A program made the translations under genes and the position numbers. The notes under the pieces were generated by a model, which worked only from the letters and a program-made list of their open reading frames with translations, had not been told where the DNA came from and made no database searches. This document shows positions 1 through 6,964 of a stretch of 14,597 bases of DNA, in pieces. Origin of the DNA: Pseudomonadota bacterium (lineage in GTDB: Bacteria > Pseudomonadota > Gammaproteobacteria > Burkholderiales > Burkholderiaceae_C); the NCBI GenBank assembly GCA_023435325.1, contig JAEYRT010000028.1, positions 1-14,597 on the forward strand, in the 5' to 3' direction. The first letter of the stretch is position 1; each line of letters begins with the position of its first letter.

Positions 1-25
1 CCCGCACGCTGTCGAGTACTTTCAT
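1..25 (-). CDS. Start of a leftward gene, product unknown (partial)
   Basis: The complement reads an ATG at 25-23 followed by codons for MKVLDSVR before the window ends. An AAGGAG-type ribosome binding site lies 7 bases upstream (about 33-37 on the minus strand), which is the main reason to call a real start. Eight residues are too few to name the product. Its promoter should lie in roughly 40-130, between this start and the terminator of the ligase gene upstream. Confidence 0.6.
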
Positions 26-131
26 TTTTTGTCTCCTTGGTGTTTTGGAATCACTGCTGCCTTGGATGCTACATACTGTTTCGCAAGACTTCTGAGAGGC
101 GGGTCACGATGCCTTTATGCACGCTCGCAGC

Positions 132-165
132 AACAACAAAGCCCGCAAACGCGGGCTTTGTTGTT
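132..165 (-). terminator. Long perfect hairpin, terminator of the acyl-CoA ligase gene
   Basis: A 15-bp perfect inverted repeat (132-146 and 151-165) encloses the loop AAAC. The GC core is GCCCGC/GCGGGC with AAC/GTT-rich outer pairs. T-rich sequence follows the stem on the plus strand, and the outer stem itself gives a T-rich tract on the minus strand. By position it ends the leftward ligase transcript about 105 bases after its stop codon. It could act in both directions. Confidence 0.75.
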
Positions 166-244
166 TTGTTACATCTATAAAAGTAGCTGTCAACGCATGA
201 TGAATAAGGTTTTCAGATACTTTTCATATCAAAAACCAGGCAGT

Positions 245-262
245 GCAAGCGCTAGCAGCTAT
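245..262. repeat. Half copy of Comamonadaceae-type palindromic repeat
   Basis: The minus strand reads ATAGCTGCTAGCGCTTGC. This matches 17 of 18 bases with the left arm of the full repeat at 11739-11756. It lies directly after the stop codon of the acyl-CoA ligase gene and is flanked by two copies of ATCAAAAAC. Only one arm is evident here, so it looks like a degenerate or solo arm. Confidence 0.6.
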
Positions 263-269
263 CAAAAAC

Positions 270-1976
270 TTAGGCTGCTTGCGCAGCTTTCTGGCTTTCC
301 ATTTCCTGCAGCTGGCGCCACATGACTTTTCCGCTGCCGCTCTTGGGCAGGGCATCCACAAACGACACCAGGCGCGGCGCTTTGTAGGCAGCCATGTTTT
401 CGCGGCACCACTGGATGATGTCTTCTTCCGTGACGTTGCCCTGGTGGCCCTGTCGCAGCACCACCACGGCCTTGACGGTTTCGCCACGGTAGGCATCCTT
501 GGCAGCGATCACGCAGGCTTCCTGGATCGCAGGATGGCGGAACATCAGCGCCTCCACCTCAGCTGGCCAGACTTTGAAGCCACTGGCGTTGATCATGCGT
601 TTGAGGCGATCGGTGATGAAAAAGTAGCCGTCCGCATCCATGCGCCCCAGATCACCCGTACGGAAAAAACGCTTGCCGTTGATGTCCACAAAAGCAGCCT
701 GGGTGGCGGCCTCATTGCGCCAGTAACCCGAGAAAACCTGTGGCCCACGCACCACGATCTCGCCCTGCTCGCCGACCGGCATTTCCTGAAGGGTGTCAGG
801 GTCCACCACCAGGGATTCCGTGCTGATGAATGGAATGCCCAGGCATTGCTGCTTGGCGTTCTCTGGCGGATTGTTGTGGGAGGGGGCGGCAGTTTCGGTC
901 AAGCCATAGCCTTCCTGATAGCGCAGGCCAAACTCTTCATACAGCCGCTGTGCCACCGCTTGCGGCATGGCCGCTCCGCCACCGCCGATGTAAGTGAGGC
1001 TGGACAGATCGAACTGCTTGAAGTTCGGGCTGGCAAACAAGTCAATCACCATGGTGGGAATATTGGTCCAGTTGGTGACCTTGTACTGCGAGATCCAGCG
1101 TCCGGCCAGCTCGCGGTCCCAGCGTGGCATCAGGATCATGGTGGCTCCCACATAAATGCTGGAGTGCATCATGGACACCATGCCAGTGATATGGAACATG
1201 GGAATCACCGCCAGCGTGACGTTCTCGCTGGTGGCATTGCCCCAGACCGCAGAGGTCACGGCGTTCGACATGATGCTGGCATGCGTGTGCATGCAGCCCT
1301 TGGGCAGACCCGTTGTGCCACTGGTATAGGGCAGCACACTCAGGTCCTGCGGGCCGACGTCCAGTGCTGGCGCTGCCTGTGTGCAGGACAGGGCTTGCTG
1401 CCAATCCACCGTGCGCCCTCCGTCGAGCTGTGGCAGTGGGCGCTCCGTGGTCAACCATGCCTGCCAGGCCTCTGGCACAGGTTCACGCTGCTGGCTCTCC
1501 TGCGGCAGATAGTCACTGAGTTGCGTAGTGATCAGATGCTGCAGCCGCTGCTGTGCAGGCAGCGCATTGCTGGCTTTGGCCAGTTCTGCACCCAAATCCG
1601 CCGTGGCGATGGCCACCTTGACCTCGCCATCCGTGATGTAGTGTTTGAGCTCTTCAGCCAGATTCATGGGGTTGACGGGCACGACCACGGCATTGGCGCG
1701 CAGGATGGCAAAGTGCGCCATGACCAGCTGCGGCAGGTTCTGCATGAGTAAAATCACGCGATCACCCTTGCGCACACCCACTTCATGCAGATGGGCCGCC
1801 ATGCGTTGTGCTCCCTCGGCCAGTTCACGGTAGCTGATGGTGCGTCCAAAAAACACCAGCGCGGCCTTATCAGGGTAACGCCGCGCGCTGATCTCCAGGT
1901 TCTCCCACAGCGAGGTGGCAGGAGCAGTCAAGGTCTTGGGTACACGATGGGGCCAATGGGCAAAGTGAGGGCGCAT
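270..1976 (-). CDS. Long-chain fatty-acid-CoA ligase (AMP-binding family)
   Basis: The 568-residue product belongs to the ANL adenylate-forming superfamily. It would activate a fatty acid with ATP to an acyl-adenylate and then form the CoA thioester in the cytoplasm or at the inner membrane. Visible motifs in order are the P-loop YTSGTTGLPKG (217-227), GYGLTET (356-362), the RTGDLG segment that binds ribose (439-444), the hinge DRLKRMINASGFKVWP (456-471), and the C-terminal catalytic lysine in PKSGSGK (K550). All key residues are present and the length is normal for the family. The MRPHFAHWP start resembles family N-termini, although no good ribosome binding site precedes it. It ends just before a repeat and a terminator and appears monocistronic. 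Substrate chain length cannot be read from the sequence; medium-chain or aromatic acids are alternatives. Confidence 0.9.
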   Translation of the reverse strand: MRPHFAHWPHRVPKTLTAPATSLWENLEISARRYPDKAALVFFGRTISYRELAEGAQRMAAHLHEVGVRKGDRVILLMQNLPQLVMAHFAILRANAVVVPVNPMNLAEELKHYITDGEVKVAIATADLGAELAKASNALPAQQRLQHLITTQLSDYLPQESQQREPVPEAWQAWLTTERPLPQLDGGRTVDWQQALSCTQAAPALDVGPQDLSVLPYTSGTTGLPKGCMHTHASIMSNAVTSAVWGNATSENVTLAVIPMFHITGMVSMMHSSIYVGATMILMPRWDRELAGRWISQYKVTNWTNIPTMVIDLFASPNFKQFDLSSLTYIGGGGAAMPQAVAQRLYEEFGLRYQEGYGLTETAAPSHNNPPENAKQQCLGIPFISTESLVVDPDTLQEMPVGEQGEIVVRGPQVFSGYWRNEAATQAAFVDINGKRFFRTGDLGRMDADGYFFITDRLKRMINASGFKVWPAEVEALMFRHPAIQEACVIAAKDAYRGETVKAVVVLRQGHQGNVTEEDIIQWCRENMAAYKAPRLVSFVDALPKSGSGKVMWRQLQEMESQKAAQAA

Positions 1977-2180
1977 AGCGGTTTCAGAGCATGTGTGGTT
2001 GGGGATGGATCTAAACTACGCTGCTTGCCGCGCTCCCGCATTCGGGAAGCTCCGCAGAAATGGTCACCTGCGCGACGTCTGCTGCACTGCGGAACTGCCT
2101 CACGGGAAACACCTGAACCTAGAAGGCGTCTGACCCAACGTGCTACTTTCCGGTCCATCATGGAGTGAGGCAAGACACCA

Positions 2181-2729
2181 TCAAACCGAGCGGCGGCTAC
2201 GCAAGCGCCCATGGCGTACGGCCTGTGCCAGCAGGGCATGTCCCGGCAGACTGTGCCCGGCCACCTGGGCCTGTACGTGGTCCTGCCACATCTGCGCCTG
2301 CTGCTCCACATTGCCTGCCCAAAAATACCTGAGCATCTGCCTTACATTGGCTGAGGTGCGGTAGAGGTAAGGGTCGCGCCCTGCCAGAAGATAGGCCCCC
2401 TGCAGCAATAGCGCCTGCCTGGTTACCGCCATGCCAAGTTCGCGCTGCAGAACGTGCAACAGCTCATGGGCAAACATCCCCGCGACTTGCGGATGGCGGA
2501 GACGCAGGACTTGTGTGACATCGCCCGCTTCAAAACAAACACCAGGCAGAGATATGCGTCCACCATTGAGACACAGTGCACGGCGTGTATCGCCCAGCCT
2601 GCGCTTGCCCAGGCGTGCATGCGCCACCAGCCTGCGCCCCTGCTGCTCGCCAAATTGCTGGATCACGAAGTCAGCCTCGGCAGGCGCAAGCGAACGCCAC
2701 CGCCATGCCGCGCAATGAAATAAAACCAT
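2181..2729 (-). CDS. Small HExxH metallopeptidase-like protein (DUF4157 / 'vgr-related' type)
   Basis: The 182-residue product has a HELLHVLQ motif at 88-95. This is the HExxHxxQ signature of the DUF4157 and 'vgr-related' group of predicted zinc peptidases. H88 and H92 would bind zinc and E89 would be catalytic; the Glu in NVEQQAQ (E142) is a plausible third ligand. There is no signal peptide or membrane segment. The tail is basic (RSRRSV). These domains often sit in or beside Rhs/VgrG type VI secretion loci, but none is seen here, so it is an orphan. The ribosome binding site is poor (a TTTTTC-rich stretch before the ATG), and the start is the least certain part. It is divergent from katE. 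Activity and substrate are unknown. Confidence 0.7.
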   Translation of the reverse strand: MVLFHCAAWRWRSLAPAEADFVIQQFGEQQGRRLVAHARLGKRRLGDTRRALCLNGGRISLPGVCFEAGDVTQVLRLRHPQVAGMFAHELLHVLQRELGMAVTRQALLLQGAYLLAGRDPYLYRTSANVRQMLRYFWAGNVEQQAQMWQDHVQAQVAGHSLPGHALLAQAVRHGRLRSRRSV

Positions 2730-2795
2730 AAAGAAAAAGGCAGTTTGAATTACTTAAATGTCAGCACTCACCTACTAAAGATAGTACGGTTACTG

Positions 2796-2807
2796 CTCAA
2801 GCTTGAG
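2796..2807. promoter_or_regulatory. 12-bp perfect palindrome in the katE upstream region
   Basis: CTCAAGCTTGAG is a perfect dyad 35 bases before the katE ATG, in the 113-base region shared with the divergent HExxH gene. It could be a regulator site or a small hairpin in the leader. No standard OxyR-type site was recognised. The dyad alone is weak evidence. Confidence 0.25.
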
Positions 2808-2842
2808 GTCTCCCATAACTCAGTCACGGTGAAGGAATCAAA

Positions 2843-4933
2843 ATGGCCCAGGCACCCTCCAAGCGAGCAAACACATCCAGCACCCCGTCTCCCAAAGGCC
2901 AAGGAGGCGAATTGCAACAGCAAGCGGATGCACAGCACCCAGTGCTCACCACCCAGCAAGGTATTCCCGTTGCCGACAACCAGAATTCCCTGCGAGCCGC
3001 CGAACGTGGCGCCACCTTGCTCGAGGACTTTATCCTGCGTGAAAAGATCACGCATTTTGACCATGAACGCATTCCCGAGCGCATCGTGCATGCCCGTGGC
3101 TCTGGCGCACATGGTTACTTTGAACTCAGTCGTTCCCTGCAACCGTACACCACGGCCAAGGTGCTGACGGAAACCGGTGTGCGCGTACCGGTTTTCGCAC
3201 GCTTCTCGACCGTAGCCGGCGGAGCGGGTTCCGTAGACACGCCGCGTGATGTGCGTGGCTTTGCCGTGAAGTTCTACACCGAAGAGGGCAACTGGGACCT
3301 GGTGAGTAACAACATTCCCGTCTTCTTTATCCAGGATGCGATGAAATTCCCCGACGTGGTCCATGCGGTCAAGATGGAACCCGATCGAGCCTTTCCCCAA
3401 GCTGCATCAGCACACGATACGTTCTGGGATTTCATTTCACTCACGCCAGAGTCCATGCACATGGTGATGTGGATCATGAGTGACCGCACCATTCCGCGCA
3501 GCCTGCGCACCATCGAAGGCTTTGGCGTCCACACCTTCCGGCTGATCAACGCCGAGGGCAAGAGCACATTTGTGAAGTTCCACTGGCGGCCCGAGCTGGG
3601 CATTCAGTCCACAGTCTGGGATGAAGCCATGAAGCTTCAGGCAGCAGACAATGACTTCCATCGCCGTGACCTGTTTGAAAGCATACAGGCCGGGCAGGCA
3701 CCTGCTTGGGAGCTTTTTGTCCAGCTCTTTACCGAAGAAGAAGCGGACCAGCTGCCCTACGACCATCTGGACCCTACAAAGATCATCCCGGAAGAAATCA
3801 TCCCCCTGGAAAAAGTCGGCCGCATGGTGCTGGACCGCTGGCCTGACAACTTCTTCCAGGACACGGAACAGGTCGCCTTCTGCCCTGCTAACGTACCCCC
3901 AGGTATTGATTTCAGCAATGACCCGCTGCTGCAGGGCAGGCTGTTTTCCTATCTGGATACGCAGTTGCTGCGCCTTGGTGGGCCCAACTTCACGCAGATT
4001 CCCATCAATGCACCCAAGTGCCCATTCGCCAATAACCAGCGCGACGGGTTCATGCAGATGCACAATCCCAAGGGTCGGGTGAACTACGAGCCTTCCAGCC
4101 TGGAGCCAGGCACGCCACGCGCTTCTATGGCGCACGGCTTCCGCTCCTTTGCAGAAACTACCACCTCCGGCAGCAAAGGCCGCCTGCGTCCCGAGAGCTT
4201 TGCCGACCACTACAGCCAGGCACGCATGTTCTATCGCAGCCAGACATTGATAGAGCAGGCCCACCTGGCCAGCGCCCTGGTGTTTGAACTCTCCAAGGTG
4301 GAGACACTCCATGTGCGCAGCGCCATGGTCAGCCATTTGCTGGTGATTGACGAGGACCTGGGCAAGCGTGTGGCGGATGGCTTGGCGCTGTCCCCTTTAC
4401 CCGCCCCCGCGCAACCGGCTTCGCCTGTACAGGACCTGCCCCTCAGCCCAGCCACCCGCATCATTGATCGCATGAAACCGACGCTGGAAGGGCGCAGCGT
4501 GGCCATCCTGGTGGACGACGGCAGCAACGCCAAGTCTGTCGCCGCCTTGCGTAAGGCACTGGAGGCCGAAAAGGCCATGGTGAAGATCATTGCCCCCAAG
4601 GTGGGCGGTGCCATGCTGAGTGACGGCAAGCAACTGGCGGCGGATGGACGCCTCGAAGGCTCCCCATCGGCCCTGTTTGATGCCGTGGCCTCCGTGCTGC
4701 CGCTGGAAGCAGGCGAGCGCCTGGCAAAGCAAGCCGTGGCGCAAGACTGGTTCCGCGATGCCTTCGGGCACCTCAAGGCCATTGCTGCCTGCAAGGGCAC
4801 CCACAAGATTCTCGAAGCGGGCGGCGTCAAGCCCGATGCCGGCGTCTTCGATCCGGAAGACGTTAAGGGTTTTATCGAAGGCGCCAAACAGCGCTTCTGG
4901 GATCGCGAGCCAAGCCTGCGTCATCTGGCTTGA
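2843..4933 (+). CDS. katE: Catalase HPII, large-subunit monofunctional heme catalase
   Basis: The 696-residue product disproportionates hydrogen peroxide to water and oxygen in the cytoplasm. It has the clade 2 (large-subunit) layout: a variable N-terminal arm (1-45), the catalase core (about 46-500), and a C-terminal flavodoxin/class I amidotransferase-like domain (about 545-690). Expected active-site residues are the distal His H83 in IVHARG, Asn N156 in VSNNIPV, and the proximal heme-ligand Tyr Y370 in RLFSY. The residue 23 before Y370 is Cys (C347), where E. coli HPII has His392, which is crosslinked to Tyr415. The ribosome binding site GAAGGA lies 6 bases before the ATG. A strong terminator follows, so it is probably its own unit. 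Such enzymes are usually stationary-phase or stress induced; no clear regulator site is visible. Confidence 0.96.
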   Translation: MAQAPSKRANTSSTPSPKGQGGELQQQADAQHPVLTTQQGIPVADNQNSLRAAERGATLLEDFILREKITHFDHERIPERIVHARGSGAHGYFELSRSLQPYTTAKVLTETGVRVPVFARFSTVAGGAGSVDTPRDVRGFAVKFYTEEGNWDLVSNNIPVFFIQDAMKFPDVVHAVKMEPDRAFPQAASAHDTFWDFISLTPESMHMVMWIMSDRTIPRSLRTIEGFGVHTFRLINAEGKSTFVKFHWRPELGIQSTVWDEAMKLQAADNDFHRRDLFESIQAGQAPAWELFVQLFTEEEADQLPYDHLDPTKIIPEEIIPLEKVGRMVLDRWPDNFFQDTEQVAFCPANVPPGIDFSNDPLLQGRLFSYLDTQLLRLGGPNFTQIPINAPKCPFANNQRDGFMQMHNPKGRVNYEPSSLEPGTPRASMAHGFRSFAETTTSGSKGRLRPESFADHYSQARMFYRSQTLIEQAHLASALVFELSKVETLHVRSAMVSHLLVIDEDLGKRVADGLALSPLPAPAQPASPVQDLPLSPATRIIDRMKPTLEGRSVAILVDDGSNAKSVAALRKALEAEKAMVKIIAPKVGGAMLSDGKQLAADGRLEGSPSALFDAVASVLPLEAGERLAKQAVAQDWFRDAFGHLKAIAACKGTHKILEAGGVKPDAGVFDPEDVKGFIEGAKQRFWDREPSLRHLA

Positions 4934-4977
4934 GCGCCGGGCGTACGCCGTCACGCAACAAATGCCCTCTGGCTCCC

Positions 4978-4999
4978 TGCCCGCTTCGGCGGGCATTTT
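4978..4999 (+). terminator. Rho-independent terminator after katE
   Basis: The stem TGCCCGC/GCGGGCA with a TTCG tetraloop is followed by TTTT, 44 bases after the katE stop. It separates katE from the SDR gene, whose start is 110 bases further on. Confidence 0.85.
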
Positions 5000-5108
5000 C
5001 ATGGATAAGGGAAAAACCGCCTCTCTCCTACCTGTCAGACCGTGCTTTGCCCCCATTGCGCTCACGCGGTGTTGGCAACACTGAAAAGCGTTCTTGAAAG
5101 GAGTACCC

Positions 5109-6119
5109 ATGGCGAGCAAGACTTCCGACTCTGCAGAGGCACAGGCTGCAACCACGGCACAGCGCCAAAAACGTCTGCAACAACAGCAGCGGGCAAAAGA
5201 CGCCAGCAAACCGTCCAAAGGAAAAGGCAAGAGCAAGGCCGTGGCTCCCGGGCCTGGACGCAAGATGCCGTCCACGCCCATGCCGGAGCAGACGTTGGAA
5301 AAGCCGGGCCATGAATACCGGATGGCGTGCCGCCCCTACTTTCAGGCACCCGGCTACCAAGGCAGTGGAAAACTTAAGGGCATGACAGCCCTGATCACCG
5401 GTGGCGATTCAGGCATCGGACGTGCCGTGGCCGTATTGTTTGCACGCGAAGGTGCCAATGTGGTGCTCGCCTATTTGAATGAACACAAGGATGCCAAGGA
5501 CACCTGCAAATACATCAAGGCCGAAGGTGCGGAATGCCTGGCCATTGCAGGAGATGTGCGCGACCCGGCATTTTGCGAGATGGCCGTGCGCAAGACTGTC
5601 AAGAAGTTCGGACGCCTCCATGTCCTCGTGAACAATGCTGCGTTTCAGGAACATGCCGAATCGCTGGAAAGCCTCAGTGACGAACGGCTGGATGAAACCT
5701 TCAAAACCAATATCTACGGTTACTTCCACATGGCGCGCGCAGCTTTGCCGCACATGCAGCGCGGTGACTGCATCATCAACACAGGCTCGGTCACCGGTTT
5801 GCGCGGCAGCGCCTATCTGATGGATTACGCTGCCACCAAAGGCGCCATTCATGCCTTCACCAAATCCCTGGCTTCCAACCTTGCCGAACGCGGCATTCGC
5901 GTCAATGCTGTGGCTCCCGGTCCGGTGTGGACCCCTTTGAACCCCGCTGACAAGACCGAAGACGATATTGCCAATTTCGGCGCAGATACAGACATGGGTC
6001 GTCCCGCGCAGCCTGAAGAAATATCGCCAGCCTATGTTTTCCTGGCCTCGCCCGTGTGTTCCAGCTACATCACCGGCATCGTCCTGCCCATTACCGGCAA
6101 TGCGGGAGATGGCGCCTGA
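5109..6119 (+). CDS. SDR-family oxidoreductase, YghA/YdaD general-stress type
   Basis: The 336-residue product is a classical NAD(P)-dependent short-chain dehydrogenase. From the ATG at 5109 the motifs are the dinucleotide-binding TGGDSGIGR (97-105), NNAA (175-178, replacing the usual NNAG), catalytic Ser in NTGSV (S227), and YAATK (Y240, K244). The GGDSGIGRA block and the DYAATK/VAPGPVWTPL region match the E. coli YghA and B. subtilis YdaD (general stress protein 39) subfamily; the native substrate is not known. The start was chosen at 5109 because AAAGGAG lies 5 bases upstream; an earlier TTG at 5094 overlaps that site. The N-terminus is unusual: residues 1-60 are rich in Gln, Lys, Ser and Pro, likely disordered. 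Downstream it ends 3 bases from a convergent small gene. Confidence 0.92.
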   Translation: MASKTSDSAEAQAATTAQRQKRLQQQQRAKDASKPSKGKGKSKAVAPGPGRKMPSTPMPEQTLEKPGHEYRMACRPYFQAPGYQGSGKLKGMTALITGGDSGIGRAVAVLFAREGANVVLAYLNEHKDAKDTCKYIKAEGAECLAIAGDVRDPAFCEMAVRKTVKKFGRLHVLVNNAAFQEHAESLESLSDERLDETFKTNIYGYFHMARAALPHMQRGDCIINTGSVTGLRGSAYLMDYAATKGAIHAFTKSLASNLAERGIRVNAVAPGPVWTPLNPADKTEDDIANFGADTDMGRPAQPEEISPAYVFLASPVCSSYITGIVLPITGNAGDGA

Positions 6120-6122
6120 ACC

Positions 6123-6338
6123 TCACTGCGCTTTCCTTCCTTCTTCAGAAGGACCTGGTTCTGGGGGCAGCTGAATGGGTGGGCTGCCGTTGCCAGGCTC
6201 CTGGACAGGCACAGGAGGCTGCGGTGTCTGGGGTGGAACCGGAGGATTAACCGGGCGCTGTGGGTCGCCCGGAATAGGCATGAGCGGTACAGAGGCTCTA
6301 AGAGCCGGCTTGGAACGCGAGAGAGTAAAAGCATGCAT
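6123..6338 (-). CDS. Small proline-rich protein, function unknown
   Basis: The 71-residue product carries about 21 prolines, concentrated in residues 18-65 as PGDPQRPVNPP, PVPPQTPQPP and LPPEPGP runs. The N-terminus (MHAFTLSRSKPALRAS) is basic. There is no clear signal peptide or membrane span. The start at 6338 is preferred over an ATG 24 bases earlier, because AAAGGAG sits 6 bases before it on the minus strand; that is strong support for real translation. Its stop is 3 bases from the convergent SDR stop, and it is divergent from the Gln/Asn-rich gene. It is probably disordered, either structural or a partner-binding linker. I do not recognise a named family. Confidence 0.65.
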   Translation of the reverse strand: MHAFTLSRSKPALRASVPLMPIPGDPQRPVNPPVPPQTPQPPVPVQEPGNGSPPIQLPPEPGPSEEGRKAQ

Positions 6339-6447
6339 GCGCAACTCCTTTCTGTTGCGCATGGTGCCGAGGAAAGCAGGCTCTCATTGTCAGCGGGCAT
6401 CAACAATAGCGAGCACTTACAAATTAATCGTTTGAGAAGAATTACTC

Positions 6448-6454
6448 CTACACT
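6448..6454 (+). promoter_or_regulatory. Possible sigma-S-like -10 element of the Gln/Asn-rich gene
   Basis: CTACACT followed by an A-run resembles the extended -10 sequence of RpoS promoters (CTATACT-type). It lies 73 bases before the ATG of the Gln/Asn-rich gene. A TTGAGA at 6432-6437 is nearby but too close (about 11 bases) to be its -35; it could pair instead with TAAAAA at 6454. The assignment is inference only. Confidence 0.35.
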
Positions 6455-6526
6455 AAAAAATATGTAGATAGCAGACCATTCATCAAGGCAAGCAATGCCG
6501 CTTGTCGTGAACTTTTAGGAGTACAG

Positions 6527-6796
6527 ATGATGAATCAGCAACCCAACTTGCACGACGACAAGAACAACGCTCAACGTAGCCAAAACCAGCACCAACAGCA
6601 AAACCCCAACCAAAGCCAGCAAGGGCAAAACCAGGGGCAGAGTTATAGCAACCAGCAACAGCAGCAAAATCCTGGTCAAAAGCAGTCTGGCCAGAATCAA
6701 AACCAGCAAAACCCCAATCAACAGCAGCAGCAAAACCCCAACCAGAATCAGCAGGGGCAGCAAGGTGGCCAGCAGCAGCCTTCACAACAACGTTGA
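6527..6796 (+). CDS. Gln/Asn-rich low-complexity small protein, prion-like composition
   Basis: The 89-residue product holds about 40 Gln and 17 Asn. It has no Cys or Trp and a single Tyr (Y40). The unit QQNPNQ recurs (around 24-28, 60-64 and 69-73) with QQGQ spacers. Third-base differences between units (CCCAACCAAAG, CCCAATCAACAG) suggest selection on protein rather than recent slippage alone. Translation is supported by AGGAG five bases before ATG-ATG, and the gene is closed by a strong terminator. The only charged residues besides the C-terminal Arg are a few near the N-terminus and one Lys mid-sequence. No signal peptide or membrane segment is present. It is probably intrinsically disordered. 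Function is unknown; its neighbours hint at stress physiology. Confidence 0.75.
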   Translation: MMNQQPNLHDDKNNAQRSQNQHQQQNPNQSQQGQNQGQSYSNQQQQQNPGQKQSGQNQNQQNPNQQQQQNPNQNQQGQQGGQQQPSQQR

Positions 6797-6838
6797 TCTG
6801 AGGTATTGAATTTTCCATTTCATCTAGGCAGCTAAGAC

Positions 6839-6867
6839 AAAAGGAGTGACTGGTTCACTCCTTTTTT
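6839..6867 (+). terminator. Terminator of the Gln/Asn-rich gene
   Basis: An 11-bp perfect stem (AAAAGGAGTGA, 6839-6849, with TCACTCCTTTT, 6855-6865) and loop CTGGT runs into TTGTT. It lies 43 bases after the stop codon. Confidence 0.88.
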
Positions 6868-6964
6868 GTTGCCTAAATCCTGGCTTTGCTATGGGCTCCC
6901 GCAAGTCCGATGCAGTCTTTCAGACCTTGCCGGCATACTGCAGACTTTGCCTGCCTTGTCTGCC

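Noticed and set aside
243..1751. 502-codon open frame on the plus strand
   Set aside because: It is antisense to the complete acyl-CoA ligase, which has all family motifs; the protein sequence is His/Arg-rich with no domain.
2034..2047. Small inverted repeat TCCCG-CATT-CGGGA upstream of the acyl-CoA ligase
   Set aside because: Only 5 bp and common by chance in GC-rich DNA; no matching regulator site known to me. The remainder of 1977-2180 shows nothing else.
3437..4336. 299-codon minus-strand frame inside katE
   Set aside because: Shadow of the catalase core; no motif or ribosome binding site.
4640..4830. Active PfpI/DJ-1 type domain at the KatE C-terminus, with C650 as nucleophile
   Set aside because: Large catalases normally carry an inactive version of this domain; a single Cys near the elbow position without the usual His motif is not enough.
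5094..5108. Earlier TTG start for the SDR gene
   Set aside because: It lies within the AAAGGAG site that serves the ATG at 5109.
6515..6763. Minus-strand frame rich in Leu/Val that looks like a multi-pass membrane protein
   Set aside because: It is the complement of the CAA/CAG/AAC codons of the Gln/Asn-rich gene, which has the ribosome binding site and terminator; the hydrophobicity is a by-product.
6590..6780. CRISPR-like short repeats
   Set aside because: The repeats are irregular codon repeats within a coding frame, with no spacers of constant length.
6866..6964. N-terminal extension of the exonuclease from a TTG at 6866
   Set aside because: The start falls inside the terminator of the preceding gene, and the extension has no family similarity.
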